DNA from: Hydrogenothermus sp.
GTDB lineage: Bacteria > Aquificota > Aquificia > Aquificales > Hydrogenothermaceae
Reading direction: 5' to 3'
Assembly: GCA_003978675.1 (NCBI GenBank)
Contig: QNYP01000084.1
Coordinates: 1-14,534 of the forward strand
DNA: 14,534 nt
Part shown: positions 1-7,437 of the stretch, in pieces
Layout of the letters: the number at the start of each line of letters is the position of its first letter
How positions within the stretch are numbered: position 1 is the stretch's first letter
Notes under the pieces: generated by a model
The model's input: only the letters and a program-made list of their open reading frames with translations
Databases searched by the model: none
What the model was told of the DNA's origin: nothing
Made by a program: the position numbers and the translations under genes

Positions 1-501
1 AGAAAAGAAAAATTTGTTAAAAAAGAGTATGAAGTTCCTTTTGATAGTCTAGATTTACCAGAAGAATACTCATCAAGTGAAGATGTTAAAGTGAATTTAT
101 ACATTATAAAAGAAAAGAATGGTTATGCAGTTTCTATGAATTTTAAAAGTGATGTTCAAGTAGAATGTAGTAGATGTTTAGAACCTTTTAATATGGATTT
201 GTCTGGAACAAGTAATGTATTTTTATCAACTAAAAAGCTAGAAAGTGGAAAACTAGGAAGTGGAGATTTAGATACGCAATACTTAGAAGATGAAGAAAAG
301 TTTGATTTAAACGAATTTATTAGGGAAGAAATTCTTGTAAAAACTCCAATGAAACCCTTGTGTGATGAAAACTGTAAAGGTATATGTCCAATTTGTGGAG
401 CTAACAAAAATGAAAATCCTTGCAATTGTGAAGAAAAAGAGAAAAGAAAAAATTCTCCATTTGCTAAGCTTCAAAAACTTTTAGAAGGAAAGCAAAAATA
501 A
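1..501 (+). CDS. DUF177/YceD family zinc-ribbon-like protein, 5' end outside window
   Basis: The frame is open from the first base with no stop, so this is the C-terminal 166 residues of a gene that begins upstream. A GTG at 91 is internal and has no ribosome binding site. Visible are a CxxC pair (CSRC, about residue 56 of the visible part) and a cysteine-rich segment at about 121-143, reading CDENC, CKGIC, CPICG, then CNC. This matches the C-terminal signature of the DUF177/YceD family, which is often encoded beside ribosomal protein L32 and linked in bacteria and plastids to 23S rRNA processing or ribosome assembly. Those roles are family knowledge. The cysteines suggest zinc binding. Here the next gene is lysS, not rpmF. 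The last residues are lysine-rich. The family call is firm; the function in this organism is inferred. Confidence 0.88.
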   Translation, partial: RKEKFVKKEYEVPFDSLDLPEEYSSSEDVKVNLYIIKEKNGYAVSMNFKSDVQVECSRCLEPFNMDLSGTSNVFLSTKKLESGKLGSGDLDTQYLEDEEKFDLNEFIREEILVKTPMKPLCDENCKGICPICGANKNENPCNCEEKEKRKNSPFAKLQKLLEGKQK

Positions 502-543
502 TAAAATATTATGATTAATCTTTAAAAATCTTTGGAGGAATTA

Positions 544-2286
544 ATGCCTGAAGAAATTATTCCAAGTAGAAAGCAGTTAGTAGAAAATTTAAAGAAGGAA
601 GGAATAAATCCATATCCTCATAAGTTTGAAATTACGGTAGCTTTAGACAAAGTTAGAGAAAAATATGAAAAGCCTGTTCCAAAAGATAAGGAGTTCATAG
701 TAAAAGGAAAAATAAAAAGAGTTTCAAAAAGAGATGATAAATATGTAATTAGATTTGCAGATTTAGAAAAACCTGTGGAACTTCAGGTTATAATTCCCCA
801 GTCTACAGGTAAGTTTGCACCAAATCAAGAAACAGCATTTAAAGGAAAATTAGAAAGAATAGAAGGAAAGTTAACATTATTAGCGGAGGAAGAAACAAAA
901 GAAGAAAATGCTTTGCCAGTTTTTGAAGTAAAATCCCAATTTGATTTAGATCCAAATAGAGAAAATGTGAAAGTTGCAGGGAGGTTGATATCTCTAAGAG
1001 ACCAAGGAAAAGCAGCATTTGGGCATATCCAAGATGCAGATGGAAAATTACAAGTTTATTTTAGGAAGGATACTTTAGGAGAAGAAAACTACCAAAAATT
1101 AATGGATATGTTAGATGTAGGTGACATTATAGGTGTTGAAGGACAACTTTTTAGAACTATGACTGGAGAACTAACAGTAGAAGTTAAAGATGCAAAACTT
1201 TTAACTAAAGCATTGAGACCTTTACCTGAAAAATGGCACGGATTGAAAGATGTAGAAACTAGATACAGACATAGATATGTAGACCTTATAGCCAATAAAG
1301 AAGCTAGAGAAATATTTAAACTTAGAGCAAAAGCAATAAAAAGTTTAAGAGAGTATTTAGAAAGCAAGGGCTTTATGGAAGTTGAAACTCCAATTTTACA
1401 GTCTGTAGCTTCTGGTGCTATGGCTAAACCTTTTATAACTCATCATAATGCTTTAGATATAGATATGTTTTTGAGAATTGCTCCAGAACTTTATTTAAAA
1501 ATGCTTGTAGTTGGAGGATTTAATAGAGTTTATGAAATAGGAAGAAACTTTAGAAATGAAGGTATAGATACAACTCATAACCCAGAGTTTACAATGGTTG
1601 AGTTTTACGGAGCTTACTTAGATTATTACGATTTAATGGATATGACTGAAGAATTGTTTAGAAAAATACTTTTAGATACAAAAGGAACTTTAAAAATAAC
1701 TTGGGAAGGACAAGAATTAGATTTTGAAAAGCCATTTAGAAGGTTAAAGTTTTTTGATGCATTAAAAGAAAAAACAGGAAAAAATAAAGAGTTTTTCCTT
1801 GATGAAGAAAAAGTGAGAGCATTTGCAAAAGAAATAGGAATAAAAAATGCAGATGAGTTAACTCACGCAAAAATCCTTGATAAACTATTTGAACATTTTA
1901 TAGAAGAAGATTTAATACAACCTACATTTGTAATGGACTTTCCAAAAGTCTTATCACCACTTGCAAAAACCCATAGAGAAGATCCAGATTTAGTTGAGAG
2001 ATTTGAGCTAATAATAAACAAAAAAGAACTTGCAAATGCATACACAGAGTTAAACGACCCAGAAGACCAGAGAGAAAGATTTATGCAACAGCTAAAAGAT
2101 AAAGCTAAAGATGAAGAAGCTATGGATATAGATGAAAACTTTTTAATGGCTTTAGAGTATGGACTTCCTCCTACAGGTGGAGAAGGAATTGGAATAGATA
2201 GACTTGTAATGATGTTAGCAGATACATCTTCTATAAGAGAAGTTATCCTTTTCCCTACTCTTCGCCCTGAAAAAAAGGAGAGCTAA
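544..2286 (+). CDS. lysS: Lysyl-tRNA synthetase, class II, with N-terminal extension
   Basis: Charges tRNA-Lys with lysine in the cytoplasm using ATP. I place the start at ATG 544, not at the in-frame TTG 532, because GGAGG at 534-538 is the ribosome binding site and the TTG overlaps it. This gives 580 residues. The class II core is complete: the anticodon-binding OB fold begins near residue 142 (VAGRLISLRDQGKAAFG), motif 1 is FMEVETP, ITHHNALDIDMFLRIAPELY is conserved, motif 2 is GRNFRNEG, and motif 3 is GIGIDRLVMML near the C-terminus. E. coli LysRS is about 505 residues. The extra 75 or so lie between the N-terminal helix and the usual OB fold, at about residues 50-125, and include a beta-rich segment (FIVKGKIKRV ... 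AFKGKLERIEGKLTLL) that resembles another OB fold. It lies 42 bases after the DUF177 gene and 3 bases before the next gene, so it is probably in an operon. Confidence 0.97.
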   Translation: MPEEIIPSRKQLVENLKKEGINPYPHKFEITVALDKVREKYEKPVPKDKEFIVKGKIKRVSKRDDKYVIRFADLEKPVELQVIIPQSTGKFAPNQETAFKGKLERIEGKLTLLAEEETKEENALPVFEVKSQFDLDPNRENVKVAGRLISLRDQGKAAFGHIQDADGKLQVYFRKDTLGEENYQKLMDMLDVGDIIGVEGQLFRTMTGELTVEVKDAKLLTKALRPLPEKWHGLKDVETRYRHRYVDLIANKEAREIFKLRAKAIKSLREYLESKGFMEVETPILQSVASGAMAKPFITHHNALDIDMFLRIAPELYLKMLVVGGFNRVYEIGRNFRNEGIDTTHNPEFTMVEFYGAYLDYYDLMDMTEELFRKILLDTKGTLKITWEGQELDFEKPFRRLKFFDALKEKTGKNKEFFLDEEKVRAFAKEIGIKNADELTHAKILDKLFEHFIEEDLIQPTFVMDFPKVLSPLAKTHREDPDLVERFELIINKKELANAYTELNDPEDQRERFMQQLKDKAKDEEAMDIDENFLMALEYGLPPTGGEGIGIDRLVMMLADTSSIREVILFPTLRPEKKES

Positions 2287-2289
2287 TAC

Positions 2290-3237
2290 ATGAAAGATAG
2301 ATTTACAGGAGCTTTACTTGGTTGTGCTATAGGAGATAGTATGGGAATGTGTGTTGAAGAACTTCCCTTTGATGAAGTAATACTTCATTATGGAGGCAAA
2401 ATTACAGATTTATGTGAACCTCATCCTTCTTCTCCTGCAAATTTTTTAAGAAAAGGAGAAACAACAAGTGAGTTTGAAATTGTAAAGATTATTGCAGAAA
2501 GTTTATCTTCTAGAGGAAGATTAGATATAAAAGATATTATTGAAAGGTATTTAGACTGGTATGAAAAAGAGGAGCTTCATAACTATGTAGACCCTTATTT
2601 CTTAGTCTCTTTAGAAGAAATAAAACAAGGTAAAGACCCAAAAAGAGGTGGTAGCTCAATAGAAGGAGCTTTGCCAGCTATTCCAATTGGAATGTTTCAT
2701 TATACAAATCCTGTTTTAGCAGTTGAAGGAGCTAAAGCTGTTGTAATGATAACTCATAAAAATGAAATTGTTTTAGATGTTGCAAGTATTTTGGCTGTTG
2801 CTATTGGAGAATTAATGCAAGGTAAATTTTATCTTGAGGATGAATATCCTTACTTTATAGAACTTTTAAAAACTTTTGTGTCTTTGGAAGAAACTAAAGA
2901 ATATTTAGATAAAATTAATCTACTTATAAAAGAAAATGCAGATTATGAAACTGCTGTAAATGTTTTGGGTAATGGTTCTTTTGCATTAGAGGCAGTTTCA
3001 CAAGCATTGTTTGTGTTTTTAAAAACTTCTTCTTCTGTGGAAAATACAATAATAAATGCAGTTAATTCTTATGGAGATTTTGGAGGAGATACAGATGCAA
3101 TAGCCCTTATTGCAGGGGCATTCGCAGGAGCTTATAATGGAGAAGAAGCTATACCTGATAGATGGAAAAAATCATTGAAAGATTATAACAAAATCGTAAA
3201 ATTAGGAGAAAAACTGTATAATGTGGCAATGCATTAA
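2290..3237 (+). CDS. ADP-ribosylglycohydrolase (DraG/ARH) family protein with altered metal-site residues
   Basis: Members of this all-helical family remove ADP-ribose from proteins or small molecules using two Mg ions. The 315-residue protein has the N-terminal family motif GALLGCAIGDSMGM (7-20), a central RGGSSIEGALPAIPIG segment (about 119-134), a TH at 154-155, and the C-terminal GDFGGDTDAIA (about 262-272) followed by AGAFAGAYNG and IP..W. The usual N-terminal metal motif TDD reads T59-S60-E61 here, and the residue after the C-terminal DxD is A270 where T or S is usual, so activity cannot be assumed. The start ATG is 3 bases after the lysS stop, with GGAG at 2277-2280 inside the lysS end, which suggests translational coupling. 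Hfq follows. The family call is strong; substrate and activity are unknown. A nearly inactive or re-targeted member is possible. Confidence 0.85.
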   Translation: MKDRFTGALLGCAIGDSMGMCVEELPFDEVILHYGGKITDLCEPHPSSPANFLRKGETTSEFEIVKIIAESLSSRGRLDIKDIIERYLDWYEKEELHNYVDPYFLVSLEEIKQGKDPKRGGSSIEGALPAIPIGMFHYTNPVLAVEGAKAVVMITHKNEIVLDVASILAVAIGELMQGKFYLEDEYPYFIELLKTFVSLEETKEYLDKINLLIKENADYETAVNVLGNGSFALEAVSQALFVFLKTSSSVENTIINAVNSYGDFGGDTDAIALIAGAFAGAYNGEEAIPDRWKKSLKDYNKIVKLGEKLYNVAMH

Positions 3238-3254
3238 CAAAGGAGGAAACAGGA

Positions 3255-3497
3255 GTGGGAAAAAAGAAACAGCCAAGAATTCAGGAAAAATTCTTAAATA
3301 CAATAAGAAAGGCAAATGTTAGAGTTAAGATATATCTTGTGAATGGTGTTAAGCTTGAAGGAAAAATAAGATATTTTGATACATTTACAATTCTAATAAA
3401 AGAAGGTCCAAGACAAGTCTTAGTATACAAACATGCAATAACAACTGTAATTCCTAAAAGACCTGTAGATTTTTCATTGGAAGAGGAAAATGATTGA
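3255..3497 (+). CDS. hfq: RNA-binding protein Hfq
   Basis: Sm-like protein that forms a hexameric ring and binds U-rich and A-rich RNA, pairing small RNAs with mRNAs and affecting RNA stability. The 80-residue protein has the Sm1 pattern IQEKFLNTIRK ... IYLVNGVKLEGKI ... FDTF (9-44) and the Sm2 hallmark YKHAITT (58-64; Y58, K59 and H60 line the U-binding proximal pore in characterised Hfqs). R18-K19 correspond to the basic rim patch. The tail after residue 70 is short and acidic, ending LEEEND. Translation starts at GTG 3255, since AGGAGG at 3241-3246 is well spaced and no nearby ATG fits. The gene begins 17 bases after the ADP-ribosylglycohydrolase-like gene, and its last 8 bases overlap the next start. 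The more usual miaA or hflX neighbour is absent. Confidence 0.97.
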   Translation: MGKKKQPRIQEKFLNTIRKANVRVKIYLVNGVKLEGKIRYFDTFTILIKEGPRQVLVYKHAITTVIPKRPVDFSLEEEND

Positions 3498-3669
3498 TGA
3501 AAAACTTCTGAAAATAATAGTATGCCCTAAATGCAAATCAGACTTAATATATGATAAAGAAAGTAATATACTCGTATGTAAAAGTTGCGTTGTATTCTAC
3601 CCAATAGAAGATGATATTCCTATTTTGCTTGAAGAAGAAGCCAAACCTTTAGAAGAGAATGAAAGATAA
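3490..3669 (+). CDS. UPF0434/Trm112-like small zinc-ribbon protein
   Basis: A 59-residue open frame starting at ATG 3490 and ending at TAA 3669. It begins MIDEKLLKIIVCPKCKSDL and continues with a second CxxC (VCKSC, 30-33) and the family ending YPIEDDIPILLEEE. The first CxxC is at 12-15, so a four-cysteine zinc ribbon is likely. This is the UPF0434/Trm112 (YcaR-type) family. In eukaryotes and archaea Trm112 activates methyltransferases acting on tRNA and other translation components; the bacterial role is poorly defined. The start overlaps the hfq end by 8 bases (ribosome binding site GAGGA inside hfq at about 3483-3487), and its own end overlaps the next start by 11 bases, so the three genes are probably translationally coupled. 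Overlap on both sides and complete family motifs make this a real gene despite its size. Confidence 0.9.
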   Translation: MIDEKLLKIIVCPKCKSDLIYDKESNILVCKSCVVFYPIEDDIPILLEEEAKPLEENER

Positions 3670-5407
3670 GATTTTATATATATTTTTAGCCATTGCTTCT
3701 ATAATTATCTTGTTTCTCCCTTTTTATCTCATCTCTCCAAGTGGTGAAGCAATAGATACATCTGTAGTAAAAAAGATAGATATAACAAAAGTTGATACTT
3801 CCATAGGCATACCCGGTGGTGTTTTAAAAAAAACTCTTTCTGGTGATGCAAAGACTTTTAACCCTGCAATGGCACAAGAAACAACATCTACAGCAGTTAT
3901 AGGATACCTATTTAATGGACTTACAAAAACAAATATAAAAACTTTATTACCAGAGCCAGACTTAGCAGAAAAATGGGAACATAATGAAGATGGGACTATA
4001 TGGTATTTTTATATTAGAAAAGATGCTTACTGGTTTGATGGTGAACCTGTAACTGCTGATGATATTGTGTTTACATACAATCAAATCTACTACAATCCAG
4101 ATATTCCAACATCTTCTAGAGATGTTTTGTTAGTAGAGGGAAAACCTTTTAAAGTAGAAAAAGTTAGTGAGAAGATAGTAAAGTTTACCCTCCCAAAACC
4201 ATTTGCACCTTTTTTAAGTGCAGTAGGACAGCCAATACTTCCAAAACATAAACTTGAAAAATTTGTGAAGAATAAAACTTTTCCATCGGCTTGGAATATA
4301 AATACAGACCCAAAAGAAATAATAGGTACAGGAGCTTATAAATTAGTGGAATACAAAGCATCACAAATTGCAATTTATGAGAGAAATGAGCTTTATTGGG
4401 AAAAAGATCAAAAAGGTCAAAAACTGCCGTATATTACCCAGATAAAAGCTCCAATTATTTCAGACCCAGATGTTCAGCTTATAAAATTTTTATCAGGAGA
4501 AATTGATATTTACTCAGTTAGAGCTTCAGATTTATATGAGCTTATAAAAAATGCAAAGGAGAAAAACTTTACTATTTACAATTTGGGTGCTACTCCATCA
4601 ACAACATTTATAGTATTTAACCAAAATCCAAAAGCGCCAATTGAAAAATATAAATTAAAATGGTTTCAGAATAAAAAATTCAGACAGGCAATTTCTTATG
4701 CTGTGGACAGAAAAGGAATTATAAATCTGGTTTACAATGGTTTAGCTTACCCAATTTATACAGCAGTAACCCCTGCAAATACAAGACTATTTGATGAAAA
4801 TTATTATCCCAAATACCCATACAATTTAAAAAAAGCCAGAGAAATTTTACTATCAATAGGTTTTAAAGAAGGAAAAGACGGTTTTTTATATGATAATGAA
4901 GGGCATAAATTAGAATTTACTTTAATAACAAATGCAGGTAATAAAGAAAGAGAAGCTATTGGAAACATAATTAAAGATGATTTAAAAAAGATAGGTATAG
5001 ATGTAAATTTTCAAACCTTAGATTTTAATAATTTGGTCTCAAAACTAATGAGTTCTTACGATTTTGAAGCAGTAATAATTGGATTAACAGGAAGTTTAGA
5101 CCCATACTTTGGGCAAAACGTTTGGTTATCTTCTGGTCATCTTCATATGTGGTATCCGAATCAAAAACAACCAGCAACAAAATGGGAATCAGAAATTGAT
5201 AAGCTTTTTGAAAAAGCATCAGTAGAACTAGACCCTAAAAAAAGAGATGAGCTTTACAAAAAGGCATTTAAAATAATAGGAGAATATCAACCAATGATAT
5301 TTATAGTAGCTCCTGAAGAACTGGTAGCAGTAAAAAACAAACTAAAGAATGTATTTCCAACTGTATGGGGCTGGTATAAAAGTAATATGGTTTATATAGA
5401 GAATTAA
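3659..5407 (+). CDS. ABC-type substrate-binding protein, family 5 (oligopeptide/dipeptide type), membrane-anchored
   Basis: 582 residues with the fold of periplasmic binding proteins that capture peptides, nickel or other solutes for import (SBP_bac_5). An N-terminal hydrophobic segment at about 5-25 (ILYIFLAIASIIILFLPFYL) is followed by no lipobox cysteine, so it is either a cleaved signal or, more likely, an anchor into the periplasm. The family signature covers about 101-143: DLAEKWEHNEDG ... FYIRKDAYWFDGEPVTADDIVFTY. FRQAISYAVDR near 340 and the C-terminal helical region with DPKKRDELYKKAFKII near 520-540 are also typical. No permease or ATPase gene is beside it; the neighbours are the Trm112-like gene (11-base overlap) and thiL (1-base gap). 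The ligand cannot be read from the sequence. It could serve a transporter encoded elsewhere or act as a sensor. Confidence 0.9.
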   Translation: MKDKILYIFLAIASIIILFLPFYLISPSGEAIDTSVVKKIDITKVDTSIGIPGGVLKKTLSGDAKTFNPAMAQETTSTAVIGYLFNGLTKTNIKTLLPEPDLAEKWEHNEDGTIWYFYIRKDAYWFDGEPVTADDIVFTYNQIYYNPDIPTSSRDVLLVEGKPFKVEKVSEKIVKFTLPKPFAPFLSAVGQPILPKHKLEKFVKNKTFPSAWNINTDPKEIIGTGAYKLVEYKASQIAIYERNELYWEKDQKGQKLPYITQIKAPIISDPDVQLIKFLSGEIDIYSVRASDLYELIKNAKEKNFTIYNLGATPSTTFIVFNQNPKAPIEKYKLKWFQNKKFRQAISYAVDRKGIINLVYNGLAYPIYTAVTPANTRLFDENYYPKYPYNLKKAREILLSIGFKEGKDGFLYDNEGHKLEFTLITNAGNKEREAIGNIIKDDLKKIGIDVNFQTLDFNNLVSKLMSSYDFEAVIIGLTGSLDPYFGQNVWLSSGHLHMWYPNQKQPATKWESEIDKLFEKASVELDPKKRDELYKKAFKIIGEYQPMIFIVAPEELVAVKNKLKNVFPTVWGWYKSNMVYIEN

Positions 5408-5408
5408 A

Positions 5409-6329
5409 ATGGCAGAATTTGAAATAATAAAAAAACTAACAAGCATTTTATCAATAAGCGATAAAGATGTTCTAATTGGATTTGGAGATGATTGTGCTTG
5501 TGTGAATGTTAATGGAAAAAAATTACTTTTTACTGCAGATATACAGGTAGAAAATAGACACTTTGTAAGAAACAAAATTAACCCTATTGATTTAGGATGG
5601 AAGTTAGTTAGTGTAAATGTTAGTGATATAGTTGCCTGTGGAGGAATCCCAAGATGGGGACTTATATCGATAGCAGTTCCAAAAAGTATAGAAATTTCCT
5701 TTTTAGAAGAAGTTTATAATGGTATAAACGAGGCAAAAAACTTTTATAAACTTGAAATCATTGGAGGAAACACTTCATCTGCAGATGAAATAATATTTGA
5801 TTTATTTTTAACAGGAGAAACAGAAAAATTCATATCAAGGAGCAATGCAGAAGAAGGAGATTTAATTTTTATATCAGGATATACAGGTTTATCAAGGGCA
5901 GGTTTAGAAATTTTGCTACAAGACATAAAAAATTTGGAAGATTTTGAAAAAGAGTTATTAAAATACCATACAAGACCTGTAGCTAGAATAGATATACAGG
6001 AAAGAATTCAAAAATATGCAAATTCCTGTATAGATATAAGTGATGGACTTGTTGCAGATTTAGGACATATTTCACAGATGAGTAATAAAAAAATAGTTTT
6101 AGAAAATATTCCAATTTCACCACTTTTAGAAAAATTTGCAAAAAAATACTCTAAAGACCCTTTAGAATATACCCTTTACGGAGGAGAAGATTACCAGCTT
6201 GCATTTACAGTTTCTAAAGAAAATGCAAAATATTTTAAAGACTGTTTAAAAATAGGACACATAGAAGAAGGAAAAGGAATATATCTACAAGATGTACCGC
6301 TTAAAATAAAAGGATTTGAACATCTTTAA
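5409..6329 (+). CDS. thiL: Thiamine-monophosphate kinase
   Basis: Phosphorylates thiamine monophosphate to thiamine pyrophosphate with ATP, the last step of the bacterial pathway, in the cytoplasm. The 306-residue length is normal for ThiL, an AIR-synthase/PurM-superfamily protein. Visible motifs in order are GFGDDCA (24-30, metal-binding aspartates), TADIQVENRHF (42-52), NVSDIVACGG (70-79), IGGNTS (118-123), DISDGLVADLGH (209-220) and YGGEDYQLAFT (247-257). The position usually read as D in GGDT is N here, so one acidic residue near the metal site is changed while the others remain. The ATG is one base after the upstream stop and has only a weak ribosome binding site, so translation may depend on coupling to the binding-protein gene. 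No other thi gene is in the window. The remaining motifs leave little doubt about the call. Confidence 0.94.
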   Translation: MAEFEIIKKLTSILSISDKDVLIGFGDDCACVNVNGKKLLFTADIQVENRHFVRNKINPIDLGWKLVSVNVSDIVACGGIPRWGLISIAVPKSIEISFLEEVYNGINEAKNFYKLEIIGGNTSSADEIIFDLFLTGETEKFISRSNAEEGDLIFISGYTGLSRAGLEILLQDIKNLEDFEKELLKYHTRPVARIDIQERIQKYANSCIDISDGLVADLGHISQMSNKKIVLENIPISPLLEKFAKKYSKDPLEYTLYGGEDYQLAFTVSKENAKYFKDCLKIGHIEEGKGIYLQDVPLKIKGFEHL

Positions 6330-6350
6330 TTCTTATGCGATATGTCATAG

Positions 6351-6379
6351 TTGTCAAATCGGGATAAAAGTAATATCCT
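6351..6379 (+). promoter_or_regulatory. Possible moaA promoter with an overlapping small palindrome
   Basis: The 82-base gap between thiL and moaA holds TTGTCA (6351-6356) and TATCCT (6374-6379) separated by 17 bases, a fair sigma70-type pair. The inverted repeat GGATA (6362-6366) / TATCC (6374-6378) with a 7-base loop overlaps the -10 element, so it could be an operator, or chance in AT-rich DNA. A GTCA repeat also occurs just upstream (at about 6345 and 6353). The gap is far too short for a molybdenum-cofactor riboswitch. Confidence 0.4.
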
Positions 6380-6411
6380 AATGTAAACAAAAACTTTAAG
6401 GTAAGAAATCA

Positions 6412-7437
6412 ATGATAAGTGTTATAAATAATGGAAAAATAAAACTAATACCAGATAGAAAACCATCAGACCTAACTCAAATAACATATTTAAGAATTTC
6501 AATAACCGATAGATGTAATCTTAAATGTTTCTATTGCAGACCAGAAGAACATGATTTTGTCCCAAGAGAAGAAATTTTATCTTATGAAGATATGACTAGA
6601 CTTGTAAAAGCATTAAAAAAATATGGACTAAAGACAGTTAGAATAACAGGAGGAGAACCTCTTTTAAGACAGGATTTAGATGTATTTATAAAAATGTTAA
6701 AAGATGTAGGTATAGAAGATATAGCACTAACTACAAACGCAATTACATTAAAAAAACATGCAAAAGCCTTAAAAGAAGCAGGTTTAAGTAGGCTTAATAT
6801 TTCAATAGATAGTTTAAACCCACAGCTTTTTTATAACATAACAAAAGGCCACTTGAAAGATGTAATCGAAGGTATAGAAGAAGCAAAAAAATATGGAATA
6901 GAGCCTATAAAAATAAATGCAGTAATAATAAGAAATCTAAATGAAAAAGAAGCATTAGATTTTGTAGAGTTTGGAAAAGAATATGAATTAGAGATTAGAT
7001 TTATAGAAATGATGCCAATAGGACAAGGACAAATAGACTGGAAAAAAGAAATGGTAGAGCCATTAGAAAGAGTAAAAAATATAATAGAAGAAAAATACGG
7101 AGAACTAATTCCAACAACATCAATAGGAAGTGGAGCAGCAAGGGTTTATTTAATTCCTTCAATAAATACAAAAGTTGGATTTATAACTCCTATAACTAAT
7201 CCATTTTGTGATGGTTGCTCAAAGTTAAGATTAACTGTAGAAGGAAATATAAAACTGTGTTTAAGAACTGATGAAGAAATAGTTGCAAAAGATGTTCTTA
7301 AATATGGTTCAGAGGAAGAACTTGAAAAATTCATAGAAAAAGTGATAGTAGCTAAGGAAATATCTAATCAAAATATCCAATTTAATGGTTATGCATTTGG
7401 AGAGTGTAGAAGAATAATGACAAGTATAGGAGGCTAA
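6412..7437 (+). CDS. moaA: GTP 3',8-cyclase (molybdenum cofactor biosynthesis protein A)
   Basis: Radical-SAM enzyme that rearranges GTP in the first step of molybdenum cofactor synthesis, together with MoaC. The 341-residue protein has the N-terminal radical-SAM cluster motif C35-x3-C39-x2-C42 (DRCNLKCFYC), the SAM-binding TGGEP (79-83), and the C-terminal second 4Fe-4S motif C266-x2-C269-x13-C283 (FCDGCSKLRLT ... KLCL), which is diagnostic for MoaA. The chain ends in the conserved Gly-Gly (SIGG) needed for catalysis in characterised MoaA. ATG 6412 is preceded by a modest AAGGTAAG site at 6398-6405. It sits alone after thiL, and its stop overlaps the clpS stop on the other strand by 4 bases. 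A molybdoenzyme such as nitrate reductase or a sulfur or arsenate reductase is expected elsewhere in the genome; that is inference. Confidence 0.97.
   Translation: MISVINNGKIKLIPDRKPSDLTQITYLRISITDRCNLKCFYCRPEEHDFVPREEILSYEDMTRLVKALKKYGLKTVRITGGEPLLRQDLDVFIKMLKDVGIEDIALTTNAITLKKHAKALKEAGLSRLNISIDSLNPQLFYNITKGHLKDVIEGIEEAKKYGIEPIKINAVIIRNLNEKEALDFVEFGKEYELEIRFIEMMPIGQGQIDWKKEMVEPLERVKNIIEEKYGELIPTTSIGSGAARVYLIPSINTKVGFITPITNPFCDGCSKLRLTVEGNIKLCLRTDEEIVAKDVLKYGSEEELEKFIEKVIVAKEISNQNIQFNGYAFGECRRIMTSIGG

Noticed and set aside
91..93. GTG at 91 as the start of the DUF177 gene
   Set aside because: The frame is open back to base 1, the upstream residues fit the family N-terminal region, and there is no ribosome site before 91. 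The gene begins outside the window.
532..543. TTG at 532 as the lysS start, adding MEEL
   Set aside because: The TTG overlaps GGAGG (534-538), which is well placed as the ribosome site for ATG 544. Starting at 532 would leave no ribosome site.
502..543. Repeated AATCTTT-like motif before lysS as a regulatory element or T-box
   Set aside because: The gap is only 42 bases and AT-rich, far too short for a T-box, with no stable structure; the repeat is likely chance.
6330..6411. Molybdenum-cofactor riboswitch before moaA
   Set aside because: The whole gap is 82 bases, AT-rich and without the multi-stem structure such an element needs.
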